Assembly (NCBI GenBank): GCA_016868895.1
Contig: VGFK01000006.1
Span: 19,021-83,020, forward strand
Direction: 5' to 3'
From: Bacteroidota bacterium
GTDB lineage: Bacteria > Bacteroidota > Bacteroidia > Chitinophagales > Chitinophagaceae
Length of the DNA stretch: 64,000 bases
Notes under the pieces: model-generated
What the model saw: only the letters and a program-made list of their open reading frames with translations
What the model was told of the DNA's origin: nothing
Databases searched by the model: none
In this document: piece after piece, positions 30,562 to 39,929 of the stretch
How the letters are laid out: every line of letters begins with the position of its first letter
How positions within the stretch are numbered: position 1 is the first letter of the stretch
Translations under genes and position numbers: made by a program

Positions 30562-30579
30562 GATAAATCAATTATTGCA

Positions 30580-32421
30580 CTAACCTAACACCCCTTCTAA
30601 GCTTCCCCCCTTAGAAAACAACCTATCTGTTTTCTTGACCATTGCTGGATCTAGTTCAACAGATGGTGCATGATGGGGTTTGATGCGGGCGTCAAGGATA
30701 ATGGGGCCGCGACTGCACCAATGTTTGTTTTCGTAATAGGCACCAATGCCATGTATATCATGTGATGGATTACTCCTGGTAAAGGCAACCCACAAAAAGT
30801 TTCTGAGGTTGACTCCGGTAAATGCTGCATCATCACACCAAATTAAAAAAGGTGTGTTGTGAAGCTCGGATAGATGGGGTAGTAGTTGGCCATTCAGTAC
30901 CACGACTTCCTTCTCTGTTTCTGCAGCATCTTGGAACTTCTTGGTTGAAATTGCAATTACACCCGGCATGATCATTCTAATGCCTGTCAGTCCGCTTACC
31001 TCTTTCAAACAAGTGGGTATTTCTGTCGCTAGTGTTCTAATTGGATCTCCATAGGCTGCAAACACCACCTTGCTTCCAGTGTTCAATCCTGTCCCGGAAT
31101 AATCCAGTGTATCCATAGTGGTGTTCGTATGAAAATGGATATCTCTATCCAGATGAATTCGCTCTAACATGTAATGAAAGAATTGGGCCTCGTTATGGGT
31201 TGTGAGTTGATGGGTAGGGTCGGCAGTAATAAATAAAAACTTTGCCAAACTCAACTGCCCAGTTCCTAAAATATGATTGGCAATGGTCAGCAACTCTGCC
31301 GGTTGTTTTGTCGGCAAAAAAGGCGTGTACCGCTCACTGCCAATGGCTAGCAACAAAGGATGTACTCCTGCGGCATCAACGGCATGGACTTCCTTCACAC
31401 CTGGAATTTCTTTCGGGATGGCTGTGTCGGTCATCTCATGAATCAATTGTCCGAATGAAGTATCCTCCTGTGGCGGTCGACCAACAACGGTAAACGGCCA
31501 AATGGCGTTTTTTCTGGCATACACCTTATGGACCTTCATCAAAGGAAAAGGATGCTGCAAACTGTAATATCCCAAATGATCACCAAAGGGGCCTTCAGGT
31601 TTATTTTCTCCTGGCATGACTTCTCCAGTAATCACAAAATCGGCATCGGTACTTACGGCAAATCCATCTTTATAGGTATATCGAAATCTTCTTCCACCCA
31701 GCAACCCAGCAAAGGTCATTTCACTCAACTCTTCAGGCAATGGCATGACGGCAGATACGGTATGTGAAGGGGGACCACCCACAAACACGCTGACCTTAAG
31801 CGGAATGCCCATTTTGTTGGCTTTGGTCTGGTGCACGCCAATTCCTCTGTGCAACTGATAGTGCAATCCAATTTCTTGATCAAGCCGATAGTCGTTACCC
31901 GATAACTGAATGCGGTACATCCCCAAATTGGACTTCATGATACCCGGTTGTTCAGGATCTTCGGTGTATACCTGAGGTAAGGTGACAAAAGCACCCCCGT
32001 CCATCGGCCAGTGATGGATCAATGGCAGATCAGAAATCTTGATCTCTTCATGCAGGACTGGTCTCTGAATGGGATTTTTGAGCGGCAATGCTTTAACCGC
32101 AGCAAAAAGAGCATCTATATTTTTAAACGGATGTTTAAGGGCATCCATAGGATTGTTCTTGATCGCAATCAAGCGCTGGACATATTCAAGGGTGTCGCGA
32201 AAAATAAAGCGACTTCTTTCCAACGATCCAAAGAGATTGGAGACTGCCCTGAACTTGGAACCTTTGACATTTTCAAAAAGTAGGGTAGGTCCACCGACTT
32301 CGTATACCCGGTGGTGGATGGTGGCCATTTCCAGAAAGGGGTCGACTTCCTCCTTGATGCGCACCAAATGATGATGCCGCTCAAGGTCCAATAAGGCTTC
32401 CTCCAATGACTGGTAGGCCAT
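30580..32421 (-). CDS. UbiD family (de)carboxylase
   Basis: VRIKEEVDPFLEMATIHHRVYEVGGPTLLFENVKGSKF; GPFGDHLGYYSLQHPFPLMKVHKVYAR. Confidence 0.93.
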   Translation of the reverse strand: MAYQSLEEALLDLERHHHLVRIKEEVDPFLEMATIHHRVYEVGGPTLLFENVKGSKFRAVSNLFGSLERSRFIFRDTLEYVQRLIAIKNNPMDALKHPFKNIDALFAAVKALPLKNPIQRPVLHEEIKISDLPLIHHWPMDGGAFVTLPQVYTEDPEQPGIMKSNLGMYRIQLSGNDYRLDQEIGLHYQLHRGIGVHQTKANKMGIPLKVSVFVGGPPSHTVSAVMPLPEELSEMTFAGLLGGRRFRYTYKDGFAVSTDADFVITGEVMPGENKPEGPFGDHLGYYSLQHPFPLMKVHKVYARKNAIWPFTVVGRPPQEDTSFGQLIHEMTDTAIPKEIPGVKEVHAVDAAGVHPLLLAIGSERYTPFLPTKQPAELLTIANHILGTGQLSLAKFLFITADPTHQLTTHNEAQFFHYMLERIHLDRDIHFHTNTTMDTLDYSGTGLNTGSKVVFAAYGDPIRTLATEIPTCLKEVSGLTGIRMIMPGVIAISTKKFQDAAETEKEVVVLNGQLLPHLSELHNTPFLIWCDDAAFTGVNLRNFLWVAFTRSNPSHDIHGIGAYYENKHWCSRGPIILDARIKPHHAPSVELDPAMVKKTDRLFSKGGSLEGVLG

Positions 32422-32430
32422 ATGATTTAA

Positions 32431-32847
32431 TTAGATGCGCTCAAACGCAGAAAAGAAGAAATCGCCTTCAATTTTGGCATTTTCATTGCTATCGCTTCCG
32501 TGAATTGCATTTTCTCCTACGCTGCGGGCAAATTTCTTTCGAATGGTGCCTTCTTCTGCATTAGCCGGATTGGTCGCACCAATAAGCTTCCTGAAATCCT
32601 CTACCGCATTTTCTTTTTCCAAAATAGCAGCCACAATGGGTCCACTGCTCATGAACGCAACCAGCTCACCATAAAAAGGACGCTCTTTGTGCACGGCATA
32701 AAACTCACCTGCTTTTGACTCGCTCAGGCGAGTGGCTTTCATAGCGACAATCTTGAAACCAGCAGCTTCGATCTGCTGCAGGATAGCACCGGTGTACTGA
32801 CTGGCAAAAGCATCTGGCTTAATCATGGTAAAGGTTCTGTTGCTCAT
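32431..32847 (-). CDS. ndk: Nucleoside diphosphate kinase
   Basis: [42 protein letters not shown]. Confidence 0.97.
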   Translation of the reverse strand: MSNRTFTMIKPDAFASQYTGAILQQIEAAGFKIVAMKATRLSESKAGEFYAVHKERPFYGELVAFMSSGPIVAAILEKENAVEDFRKLIGATNPANAEEGTIRKKFARSVGENAIHGSDSNENAKIEGDFFFSAFERI

Positions 32848-32867
32848 GGTGTTATGGCTTTAGGGCG

Positions 32868-32875
32868 CAAATCTA
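32868..32875 (-). promoter_or_regulatory. Bacteroidota -7 box for ndk
   Basis: Plus-strand CAAATCTA, i.e. TAGATTTG on minus strand; CAA at 32896-32898 as -33 with 20-bp spacer. Confidence 0.65.
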
Positions 32876-32937
32876 CTCTGAAAACCAGCATCGCCCAACT
32901 AAAACCCCCTCAAATTGGATTTGCGGAAGGGGGGCAT

Positions 32938-32945
32938 TACATTTG
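32938..32945 (+). promoter_or_regulatory. Bacteroidota -7 box for the DHH phosphoesterase gene
   Basis: TACATTTG with TTG at 32915-32917 (20-bp spacer). Confidence 0.65.
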
Positions 32946-32954
32946 CACCTCCCC

Positions 32955-33956
32955 ATGAAAAGAATCACCCGCGTTTTTGAGCAGCTCCGACCAACCGACC
33001 CGGTGGTCATCACCATGCACCAAAAGCCTGACCCCGATGCCATGGGTTCAGCCCTGGGGCTTTACCATTTCATCAAAAAACTGGGAAATCCTGCCGTGGT
33101 CATTTCGCCGACCAACTGGGCCGACTTTCTCAAGTGGATGCCCGGGATTGAAGAAGTGATTGATTTTGAATCTAAAGGTGAAATCGCTAAAAAATACCTT
33201 TTTGCTGCCAAGTGGCTGTTTTGTCTGGACTACAACAATTTTAGTCGCACCCGCTACATGGAGGGAATTTTAACCCAGATGGACTGCAAAAAGGTATTGA
33301 TTGATCACCACCGTGAACCACAATCGGAATCATTCGACTTCGTCTACAGTGATCACACCAAGAGTTCCACCTCTGAAATGATTTACGACTTTATTAAGTT
33401 CTCCGGAAAAGCCGATTTGATTGATCAAGATATCGCCACCTGCCTGTATGCCGGAGTCATGGCCGATACCGGCTCCTTTCGTTTTTCATCCACATCCCCT
33501 GACGTTCATAAAATGATCGCTGAGCTGCAGGGGTTTGACATTGACCATCCTAAGATCCATTCCAATATTTACGACAATTTTCAGGAAAACAGGCTGCGGT
33601 TCATTGGACACGTTCTGTTAAACAGGATGGAATTAATGTATGAGTACAACACCGCGTTAATTGCCATTCCCAAGGCGGACATCCTCCGTTACCAGATTAA
33701 AACTGGCGACACGGAAGGGTTGGTTAATTTTCCGCTTTCCATTCAGGGTATAGAAATGGCTGCCCTGCTGATTGACCGGGACGAAGAGAGAAAATGGTCG
33801 TTTCGGAGCAAAGAGACGTTTGACTGCAATACCTTTGCACGGAAATACTTTAATGGAGGAGGACATTATAACGCATCCGGCGGGAGAAGTTCGCTTTCCG
33901 TTGATGCGAATATTGTTGAATTTAAAAAGGCATTAAAAGAGTTTTTAATCAATTAA
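32955..33956 (+). CDS. DHH family phosphoesterase (NrnA-like oligoribonuclease/pAp phosphatase)
   Basis: HQKPDPDAMGSALGLYHF, VLIDHHREPQ, GVMADTGSFRFSST, FNGGGHYNASGG. Confidence 0.93.
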   Translation: MKRITRVFEQLRPTDPVVITMHQKPDPDAMGSALGLYHFIKKLGNPAVVISPTNWADFLKWMPGIEEVIDFESKGEIAKKYLFAAKWLFCLDYNNFSRTRYMEGILTQMDCKKVLIDHHREPQSESFDFVYSDHTKSSTSEMIYDFIKFSGKADLIDQDIATCLYAGVMADTGSFRFSSTSPDVHKMIAELQGFDIDHPKIHSNIYDNFQENRLRFIGHVLLNRMELMYEYNTALIAIPKADILRYQIKTGDTEGLVNFPLSIQGIEMAALLIDRDEERKWSFRSKETFDCNTFARKYFNGGGHYNASGGRSSLSVDANIVEFKKALKEFLIN

Positions 33957-33964
33957 TCAATTAC

Positions 33965-34909
33965 ATGAAAAATTCATTCGTTCACATCTTGGGCCTTGCC
34001 CTCATTGCATTGCTCCTTGGTGCTTGTCAGAACATAGGCTTTGAAAAAACCAAGTCAGGATTGGAGTATAAGATAATATCCTCCGAAAAAGGGGACTCCC
34101 TGAAACATGGCGATTTCATCAAATTCAATTATCGCCTCACCTATAAGGATTCCATGGTGAGCAACTCCTATGATTTTATGCCCCAGTACCTGATGGTCGA
34201 TAGCGTGGGCTTCTATCATGACATTACCGAATTTGTGAATAAAATGAAGGTGGGTGACAGTGCTGTCTGTTACCAAAATTATGATTCGCTTCAAAACCTA
34301 TCCAACCTGGGAGCTGCCCCTCCTCCATACGTGAAAAAAGGGCAGAAGCAACAAATCACGATTAAAATTTTAGCTGTTTTCAAAAACAAAGATGGAAAAT
34401 CAGGTCGTGATCTCGCGATTGAAGATTACAACAGTGAAATTCAGAAGTTCAAGGAGAAAGAGATGGCTGTGATCGAAAAATACCTTTCTCTTAAAAATAT
34501 CAAAGCAGAGAAAATCAACAACAATGTTTTTGTCTCCATTGAACAAGAAGGGACCGGAAAGCAAGCCGATTCAGGTCAGCTGATTGGAATAAAATACAAT
34601 GGCTACAATTTTGAAGGAAAATACTTTGATTCCAACATTGACACCAATAAACAAAACTTTAGACACGGCCTGGATACTTTCTTCTTTGTATCAAAATCAC
34701 AAGGCGCAATCCAAGGTATGCTGGAAGGCATTACCCGATTCAAAAAAGGTTCCAAAGGAAAGATATTCATTCCTTCGAGCTTAGGTTATGGACCTCAGGG
34801 CAATCCTCCTGCAATCAAACCCAACGAGAACCTCATTTTCGATGTGGAAGTTGTAGAAGTAAAGGATTTGCCGGCAAATCCTAATCCAGCAGCTAACGTT
34901 AGGCATTAA
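33965..34909 (+). CDS. FKBP-type peptidyl-prolyl isomerase lipoprotein
   Basis: Lipobox LLGAC; FKBP C-terminus QGMLEGITRFKKGSKGKIFIPSSLGYGPQGNPPAIKPNENLIFDVEVVEV. Confidence 0.92.
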   Translation: MKNSFVHILGLALIALLLGACQNIGFEKTKSGLEYKIISSEKGDSLKHGDFIKFNYRLTYKDSMVSNSYDFMPQYLMVDSVGFYHDITEFVNKMKVGDSAVCYQNYDSLQNLSNLGAAPPPYVKKGQKQQITIKILAVFKNKDGKSGRDLAIEDYNSEIQKFKEKEMAVIEKYLSLKNIKAEKINNNVFVSIEQEGTGKQADSGQLIGIKYNGYNFEGKYFDSNIDTNKQNFRHGLDTFFFVSKSQGAIQGMLEGITRFKKGSKGKIFIPSSLGYGPQGNPPAIKPNENLIFDVEVVEVKDLPANPNPAANVRH

Positions 34910-35726
34910 GCGCCTTTACTAGCTGAATCACTTCCCGAGCTTCTGGCACGTCGTGCACACGCAGGATGTCCGCACCATTCAATAGTGCAACCGTATTGAG
35001 AGCTGTAGTCCCATTGAGTGCTTGTTCAGATGTGGTGTCTAATAATTTGTAAATCATTGATTTACGGGATAAGCCTGTAAGTATAGGTTGATTCAATTCC
35101 TTGAGTTCAGAAAGGTTCTTCAACAACTGGTAATTGTGCTCCAGGGTCTTTCCAAAGCCAAATCCAGGGTCGATGATCACTTGTTCGATTCCAGCGTGAT
35201 TCAGCATGCCCATTGTTTCTTTGAAAAACAGTAGGACTTCTTCAACGACGTGTTCATATTGAGGATTGAACTGCATGGTATCCGGAGTGCCTTGCATGTG
35301 CATGCATACGTAGGGTACGCGCCAATGGGATACAACCGGCCAAAGTCGGAGATCGAGTTTGCCTGAACTGATGTCATTCACTATTTCAACACCTTTGGAT
35401 AGGGCAAATTCGGCCACAACTGCACTGGTGGTATCGATGGAGCACCATTGATGTGGGTAGTGGGTTTTCACATACTCAATGCTGTAGGCAACCCGATCCA
35501 GTTCCTCCTGGTCTTCGAGATGGCGACTCCCCGGGCGGGAACTTCTACCCCCAATATCAATGATATCTGCACCTTGCTCATGCATCAATGATAACTTATC
35601 CTCCAGCTTACCGTTTTCGAGCGAACGACTTCCTGCATAAAACGAATCATCGGTACAATTCACAACACCCATGATGCGCGGAACATCCAAATCCATCTTT
35701 CTTCCGTGGGCCAAGAGTGAGTACAT
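34899..35726 (-). CDS. folP: Dihydropteroate synthase
   Basis: IMGVVNCTDDSFYAGSR, ADIIDIGGRSSRPGS, IIDPGFGFGKTLEHNYQLL; start could be 35777. Confidence 0.93.
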   Translation of the reverse strand: MYSLLAHGRKMDLDVPRIMGVVNCTDDSFYAGSRSLENGKLEDKLSLMHEQGADIIDIGGRSSRPGSRHLEDQEELDRVAYSIEYVKTHYPHQWCSIDTTSAVVAEFALSKGVEIVNDISSGKLDLRLWPVVSHWRVPYVCMHMQGTPDTMQFNPQYEHVVEEVLLFFKETMGMLNHAGIEQVIIDPGFGFGKTLEHNYQLLKNLSELKELNQPILTGLSRKSMIYKLLDTTSEQALNGTTALNTVALLNGADILRVHDVPEAREVIQLVKALNA

Positions 35727-35761
35727 GCTTTTGCTTATTTTTGCGACCGTACTGAATTCAA

Positions 35762-36322
35762 ATGTCGACGCATACAAATATACAATACGACAAGGCAGTG
35801 GAATCCTGCAACGAAATCTTTGTCAAAAAAACACGCGACTACGGAACCTCCTGGCGATGCTTGCGCATCATCTCCATTAACGATCAAATTTTCATTAAAG
35901 CCATGCGCATCCGAACCATTCAGGAGAAGAAAACCCAACGGGTAGGGGATGATATCATCAGCGAATTCAAAGGCATCGTGAATTATGGGGTCATCGGACT
36001 GATTCAATTGTCCATTGGCGAAAGCGAAATCCAGGATATTCCTCTTGAAACTGCTTCACAATTGTATTCCCAACACCTGACACTTGCCCGCGATACCATG
36101 CTCAATAAAAATCATGATTACGGAGAAGCCTGGCGCGACATGAGCCAGGAAAGTTTTGTCGATTTGATCCTCATGAAACTCAATCGCATCCGCCAAATTC
36201 TTTCCAACGATGGAAAAACCCTAATCAGTGAAGGAATAGACGCCAACTTTGTTGACATCATCAACTATGCAGTATTCGGCCTGATCCTCATTGAAGAAGA
36301 AAAAGAAGGTCATCATGCTTAA
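35762..36322 (+). CDS. DUF1599 protein, two tandem copies of the domain
   Basis: KKTRDYGTSWR...IVNYGVIGLIQL repeated as NKNHDYGEAWR...IINYAVFGLILI. Confidence 0.88.
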   Translation: MSTHTNIQYDKAVESCNEIFVKKTRDYGTSWRCLRIISINDQIFIKAMRIRTIQEKKTQRVGDDIISEFKGIVNYGVIGLIQLSIGESEIQDIPLETASQLYSQHLTLARDTMLNKNHDYGEAWRDMSQESFVDLILMKLNRIRQILSNDGKTLISEGIDANFVDIINYAVFGLILIEEEKEGHHA

Positions 36323-36327
36323 CTACT

Positions 36328-37440
36328 ATGCATAAACTGTTTACCATAGCAAGATGGTTCGTAGGACTGCTGTTTATTTTCAGCGGCTTAGTCAAGGCGA
36401 ATGATCCGTTGGGACTCAGTTACAAAATGCAGGAGTTTTTTGAAGTTTGGCACATGGGGTTCTTGGACTCGTATACATTCTCCCTATCCGTCATCATCAT
36501 CACCTTTGAAATTGTTGCAGGGGTTGCCTTGCTGATCGGATGGCAATTCCGATTATTCAGCTGGCTTGTTTTACTGCTCATCATTTTCTTCACGTTTCTC
36601 ACAGGATATGCAGTTTTTTCCGGTAACATAAAAGAATGTGGTTGCTTTGGTGATTGCATACCGCTTTCTGCTGCTCAATCCTTTACCAAGGATCTTGTAT
36701 TACTGGTCATCACCGCTTGGCTGTTCATCAAACGAAAAAGTATACAGTCTGCAATATCCCGTTTTAAAGCGGTGTCATTGATTATCCTGGCAACGATCGC
36801 TTCACTGTATATTCAATATTATGCTGTAGAATACTTACCTCCTGTGGATTGCCTACCCTATAAAAAAGGAGTGGACATCTATGAGCAAATGAAGATTCCT
36901 TCCAATGCCATACCGGACAGCACCGTCATCACGTTTGTCTATCAGAAAGACGGAAAAGAGGTGGAGTTCGATACCGAGCATTTTCCAGTGGACTTTAGCG
37001 ACAGCGCATATTCGTTTGTTCGCCGATACGACAAGTTGATTCGAAAAGGAAATGCAGAACCCCCCATCAAGGATTTTGTCATCATGACACCAGAAGGGGT
37101 GGATACCACAGCAGCCATTCTGAACGATCCCCGAGAAATGTGGGTCATCTTTATCCGTCAAGTCGACAACAAAAGTAAAGCCTGGATCAATTCAATTCAA
37201 AAAATCAATGGATGGTCAATTGACAATCAGCGCCCGGTCATTGTTGTTACACCACAATTCGAAGCTGTGACGGATCTGTTTCAGCAATCAAACATTCAAC
37301 TTCCTGTTTACAAAGGAGATCTTGTAGCCATCAAAACTGCAGCGCGATCCAATCCAACCCTTTATCAACTTCAGCAGGGAGTCGTCTTGGATAAACGAGG
37401 CAGAGCCAACATGCTCCAGCCATTTGGATTTACAGAATGA
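36328..37440 (+). CDS. DoxX-like/BT_3928 family membrane protein
   Basis: ARWFVGLLFIFSGLVKANDPLGLSYKMQEFFEVW; ECGCFGDC; C-terminal periplasmic-type domain. Confidence 0.85.
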   Translation: MHKLFTIARWFVGLLFIFSGLVKANDPLGLSYKMQEFFEVWHMGFLDSYTFSLSVIIITFEIVAGVALLIGWQFRLFSWLVLLLIIFFTFLTGYAVFSGNIKECGCFGDCIPLSAAQSFTKDLVLLVITAWLFIKRKSIQSAISRFKAVSLIILATIASLYIQYYAVEYLPPVDCLPYKKGVDIYEQMKIPSNAIPDSTVITFVYQKDGKEVEFDTEHFPVDFSDSAYSFVRRYDKLIRKGNAEPPIKDFVIMTPEGVDTTAAILNDPREMWVIFIRQVDNKSKAWINSIQKINGWSIDNQRPVIVVTPQFEAVTDLFQQSNIQLPVYKGDLVAIKTAARSNPTLYQLQQGVVLDKRGRANMLQPFGFTE

Positions 37441-37714
37441 CCACTTCTCTGACCGCTCCTTCCCCCATGGATTCATTGACGCGTTGAAGTATCAACTCTT
37501 TTTGAAAGACGAGTTCATTTTTTAAAGCAGCAACAGATGTTCGTATGAACAGTGTGCCGTTGCGCAATTCAATGGAATCGGTATACCGTGCAATGGTCTC
37601 ACTCATGATGGCTTCCCAATGTTCTTCGATGGTAAGGGATTGCATCCTGGATTTCAGTCGACTGGATTCCAGAAACTTTTTCAATGCATCTCCCAGGGAT
37701 AACGCTTCCGGCAT
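37430..37714 (-). CDS. DUF721 (DciA-like) protein
   Basis: LGDALKKFLESSRLKSRMQSLTIEEHWEAIMSETIARYTDSIELRNGTLFIRTSVAALKNEL; adjacent to recF. Confidence 0.88.
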   Translation of the reverse strand: MPEALSLGDALKKFLESSRLKSRMQSLTIEEHWEAIMSETIARYTDSIELRNGTLFIRTSVAALKNELVFQKELILQRVNESMGEGAVREVVIL

Positions 37715-37715
37715 T

Positions 37716-38795
37716 TTATAAAGCAATTGATTGGAAAGGTACAGAAATACCCTGCAATGCGTGTTGCATGCGCTCATGATGGGTATCGGTCAGGATTACC
37801 TGTCCCGCGTTTTTTTGCGTAACATGCACCAGCAACCGATGCAAACGCCCTGCATCGAGTTTTTCAAAAACATCATCCAGCAGGAGTATGGGCTCAAACC
37901 CATTGTGAGCAGTGAGCATATGAAAACACGCTAATTTGAGGGCGAACAACAGGCTCTTTTTTTGACCCTGAGAGGCCACTTGCTTGAAGGGAACCTGGTC
38001 CATTTCAAAATACAGATCATCACGGTGAGCGCCCAGGGTAGTTCGTTGACTATGGATGTCTTTCTGCCGTGCAGCGTTTAACGCTGCTGCAAAATCATCT
38101 TCCGGAATTCCTTTGATGTGCTCAATGGTTGGCTGCTCCGACTGTGAAGAAAAGTCGGCATACAAGCGTTCGACAACCGGTATAAATATTCTTAGAAAAT
38201 CAAGACGACGTGCATTAACCTGTGTTCCCCATTGAACGAGTTGAACATCCCAGGCATCCAGCAGGGAATGATCGATGTGATAGGGGTCTATTGACCTGAG
38301 GTACTTATTTCGTTCCTGCACAACCCGGTTGTAACGAATCAACGCATTCAGGTATTCGGCGTCCAATTGAGAAAGCAGGGAATCGATTAATTTTCGACGC
38401 TCTTCACTGCCGCCGGAAATGAGTCCTATATCATCCGGAGCAATAAAAACTACGGGGAGCTGACCGACATGATGAGCGAAAACGGGTATCATTTCCTTGT
38501 CCACCCTGAGCTCTTTTTTATTGGTTTCCCGCAGAATGAGTTCAACTTCTGCCTCATTGTTCATTTTCTCGAATACTCCAGTAAGTCTAAACCCTTGTTC
38601 TCCATGACGAACCGACTGTTGATCTCCTTTTGAAAAATAACTTTTGGTCAAACAAAGCATATGGATGGCATCCAACAAATTGGTTTTTCCGGCACCATTT
38701 TTCCCGCAGATGGCGGTAACGTGCTCGGTAAACCGAAACTCAGCAGTAGCATAATTCCTGAACTGCACAAGGGATATGGTGGAGATCCTGAACAT
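37716..38795 (-). CDS. recF: DNA replication/repair protein RecF
   Basis: ICGKNGAGKTNLLDAIHMLC, LGAHRDDLYF, SQGQKKSLLFALKLA, ILLLDDVFEKLD. Confidence 0.96.
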   Translation of the reverse strand: MFRISTISLVQFRNYATAEFRFTEHVTAICGKNGAGKTNLLDAIHMLCLTKSYFSKGDQQSVRHGEQGFRLTGVFEKMNNEAEVELILRETNKKELRVDKEMIPVFAHHVGQLPVVFIAPDDIGLISGGSEERRKLIDSLLSQLDAEYLNALIRYNRVVQERNKYLRSIDPYHIDHSLLDAWDVQLVQWGTQVNARRLDFLRIFIPVVERLYADFSSQSEQPTIEHIKGIPEDDFAAALNAARQKDIHSQRTTLGAHRDDLYFEMDQVPFKQVASQGQKKSLLFALKLACFHMLTAHNGFEPILLLDDVFEKLDAGRLHRLLVHVTQKNAGQVILTDTHHERMQHALQGISVPFQSIAL

Positions 38796-38876
38796 GAGGG
38801 AAAAACAGGGGTTGAGAAGAAGCGTAAAAATAGGGAATACCCGTGTTCAGTCCCCCCTGTTTTGGGATTTTCGCAC

Positions 38877-38884
38877 TATATTTG
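38877..38884 (+). promoter_or_regulatory. Bacteroidota -7 box for pdhA
   Basis: TATATTTG about 35 bp before the start; no clear -33 element. Confidence 0.5.
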
Positions 38885-38918
38885 CACAACTTTTTGAACG
38901 ACAAATATTTTGTCCAAT

Positions 38919-39914
38919 ATGGCGGCAACCAAATTCACCAAGGAAACCTATCATTACTGGTACGAGATGATGCTTTTGCTCCGGAAATTTGAGGAGAAAG
39001 TGGGACAGCTCTATGGTATGCAAAAAATCCGTGGTTTTTGTCATTTGTACATCGGACAAGAAGCCCTAGCTGCTGGATGCATGACGGCCACGCGCCAGGA
39101 AGATCCGTTCATCACCGCCTACCGTGATCATGGTCTTGCATTGGCAAAAGGAATGACCGCAAATGAATGCATGGCTGAATTGTATGGTAAAGCAACCGGT
39201 TGCTCGAAAGGAAAAGGAGGAAGCATGCACTTTTTTGGTGTCGACAAGTATTTTTTTGGAGGGCATGGTATAGTAGGAGCACAAATTGGCACCGGTGCAG
39301 GTTTGGCGTTTGCAGAAAAGTACAAAGGCACCGATAACGTTTGCCTGACCTTTTTTGGCGATGGTGCTGCGCGACAAGGCATGCTCCACGAAACGTTCAA
39401 CCTGGCAATGATTTGGCAATTGCCTGTGATTTTCATTTGCGAGAACAACAACTATGCAATGGGAACTTCTGTCACCCGAACTTCCAATGTCACCGATATT
39501 TACAAATTGGCCGATGCATACGAAATGCCAGCCGACAAAGTTGACGGAATGAGCCCGGAAGCCGTTCACGAAGCAGTATCCCGAGCAGTGAGAAGAGCCC
39601 GAGAAGGAGGTGGACCCACATTGTTGGAAATGAAAACCTATCGGTACAAAGGCCACTCCATGAGTGATCCCCAAAAATACCGTTCAAAAGACGAGGTGGA
39701 AGAGTACAAGGAAAAAGACCCTATTGAACATTGTAAGTCGAAACTCCTGAGTGAATTTGGATACCGTGAAGAAGACATTACACTGATCGATGATCGGGTG
39801 AAGTCGGTAGTAGACGAATGCGTCCGCTTCGCTGAAGAGAGCCCTTTGCCTGACGACAGTGAACTGTTGAAAGATGTGTACCAACAGCAAGATTATCCTT
39901 TTATTGTTGATTAA
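38919..39914 (+). CDS. pdhA: Pyruvate dehydrogenase E1 component subunit alpha
   Basis: GFCHLYIGQEALAAG, YRDHGLALAKG, GKGGSMHFF, GDGAARQGMLHETFNLA, ENNNYAMGTSV. Confidence 0.95.
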   Translation: MAATKFTKETYHYWYEMMLLLRKFEEKVGQLYGMQKIRGFCHLYIGQEALAAGCMTATRQEDPFITAYRDHGLALAKGMTANECMAELYGKATGCSKGKGGSMHFFGVDKYFFGGHGIVGAQIGTGAGLAFAEKYKGTDNVCLTFFGDGAARQGMLHETFNLAMIWQLPVIFICENNNYAMGTSVTRTSNVTDIYKLADAYEMPADKVDGMSPEAVHEAVSRAVRRAREGGGPTLLEMKTYRYKGHSMSDPQKYRSKDEVEEYKEKDPIEHCKSKLLSEFGYREEDITLIDDRVKSVVDECVRFAEESPLPDDSELLKDVYQQQDYPFIVD

Positions 39915-39929
39915 TTCATACGCAGATAT

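Noticed and set aside
29677-30580. Complete integrative element at tRNA-Pro
   Set aside because: No integrase and no second copy of the tRNA 3' end found between 29750 and 30600; only a small islet or remnant can be argued.
30580-32421. Calling the UbiD-family gene menaquinone decarboxylase specifically
   Set aside because: Family assignment is clear but the substrate cannot be decided from sequence alone.
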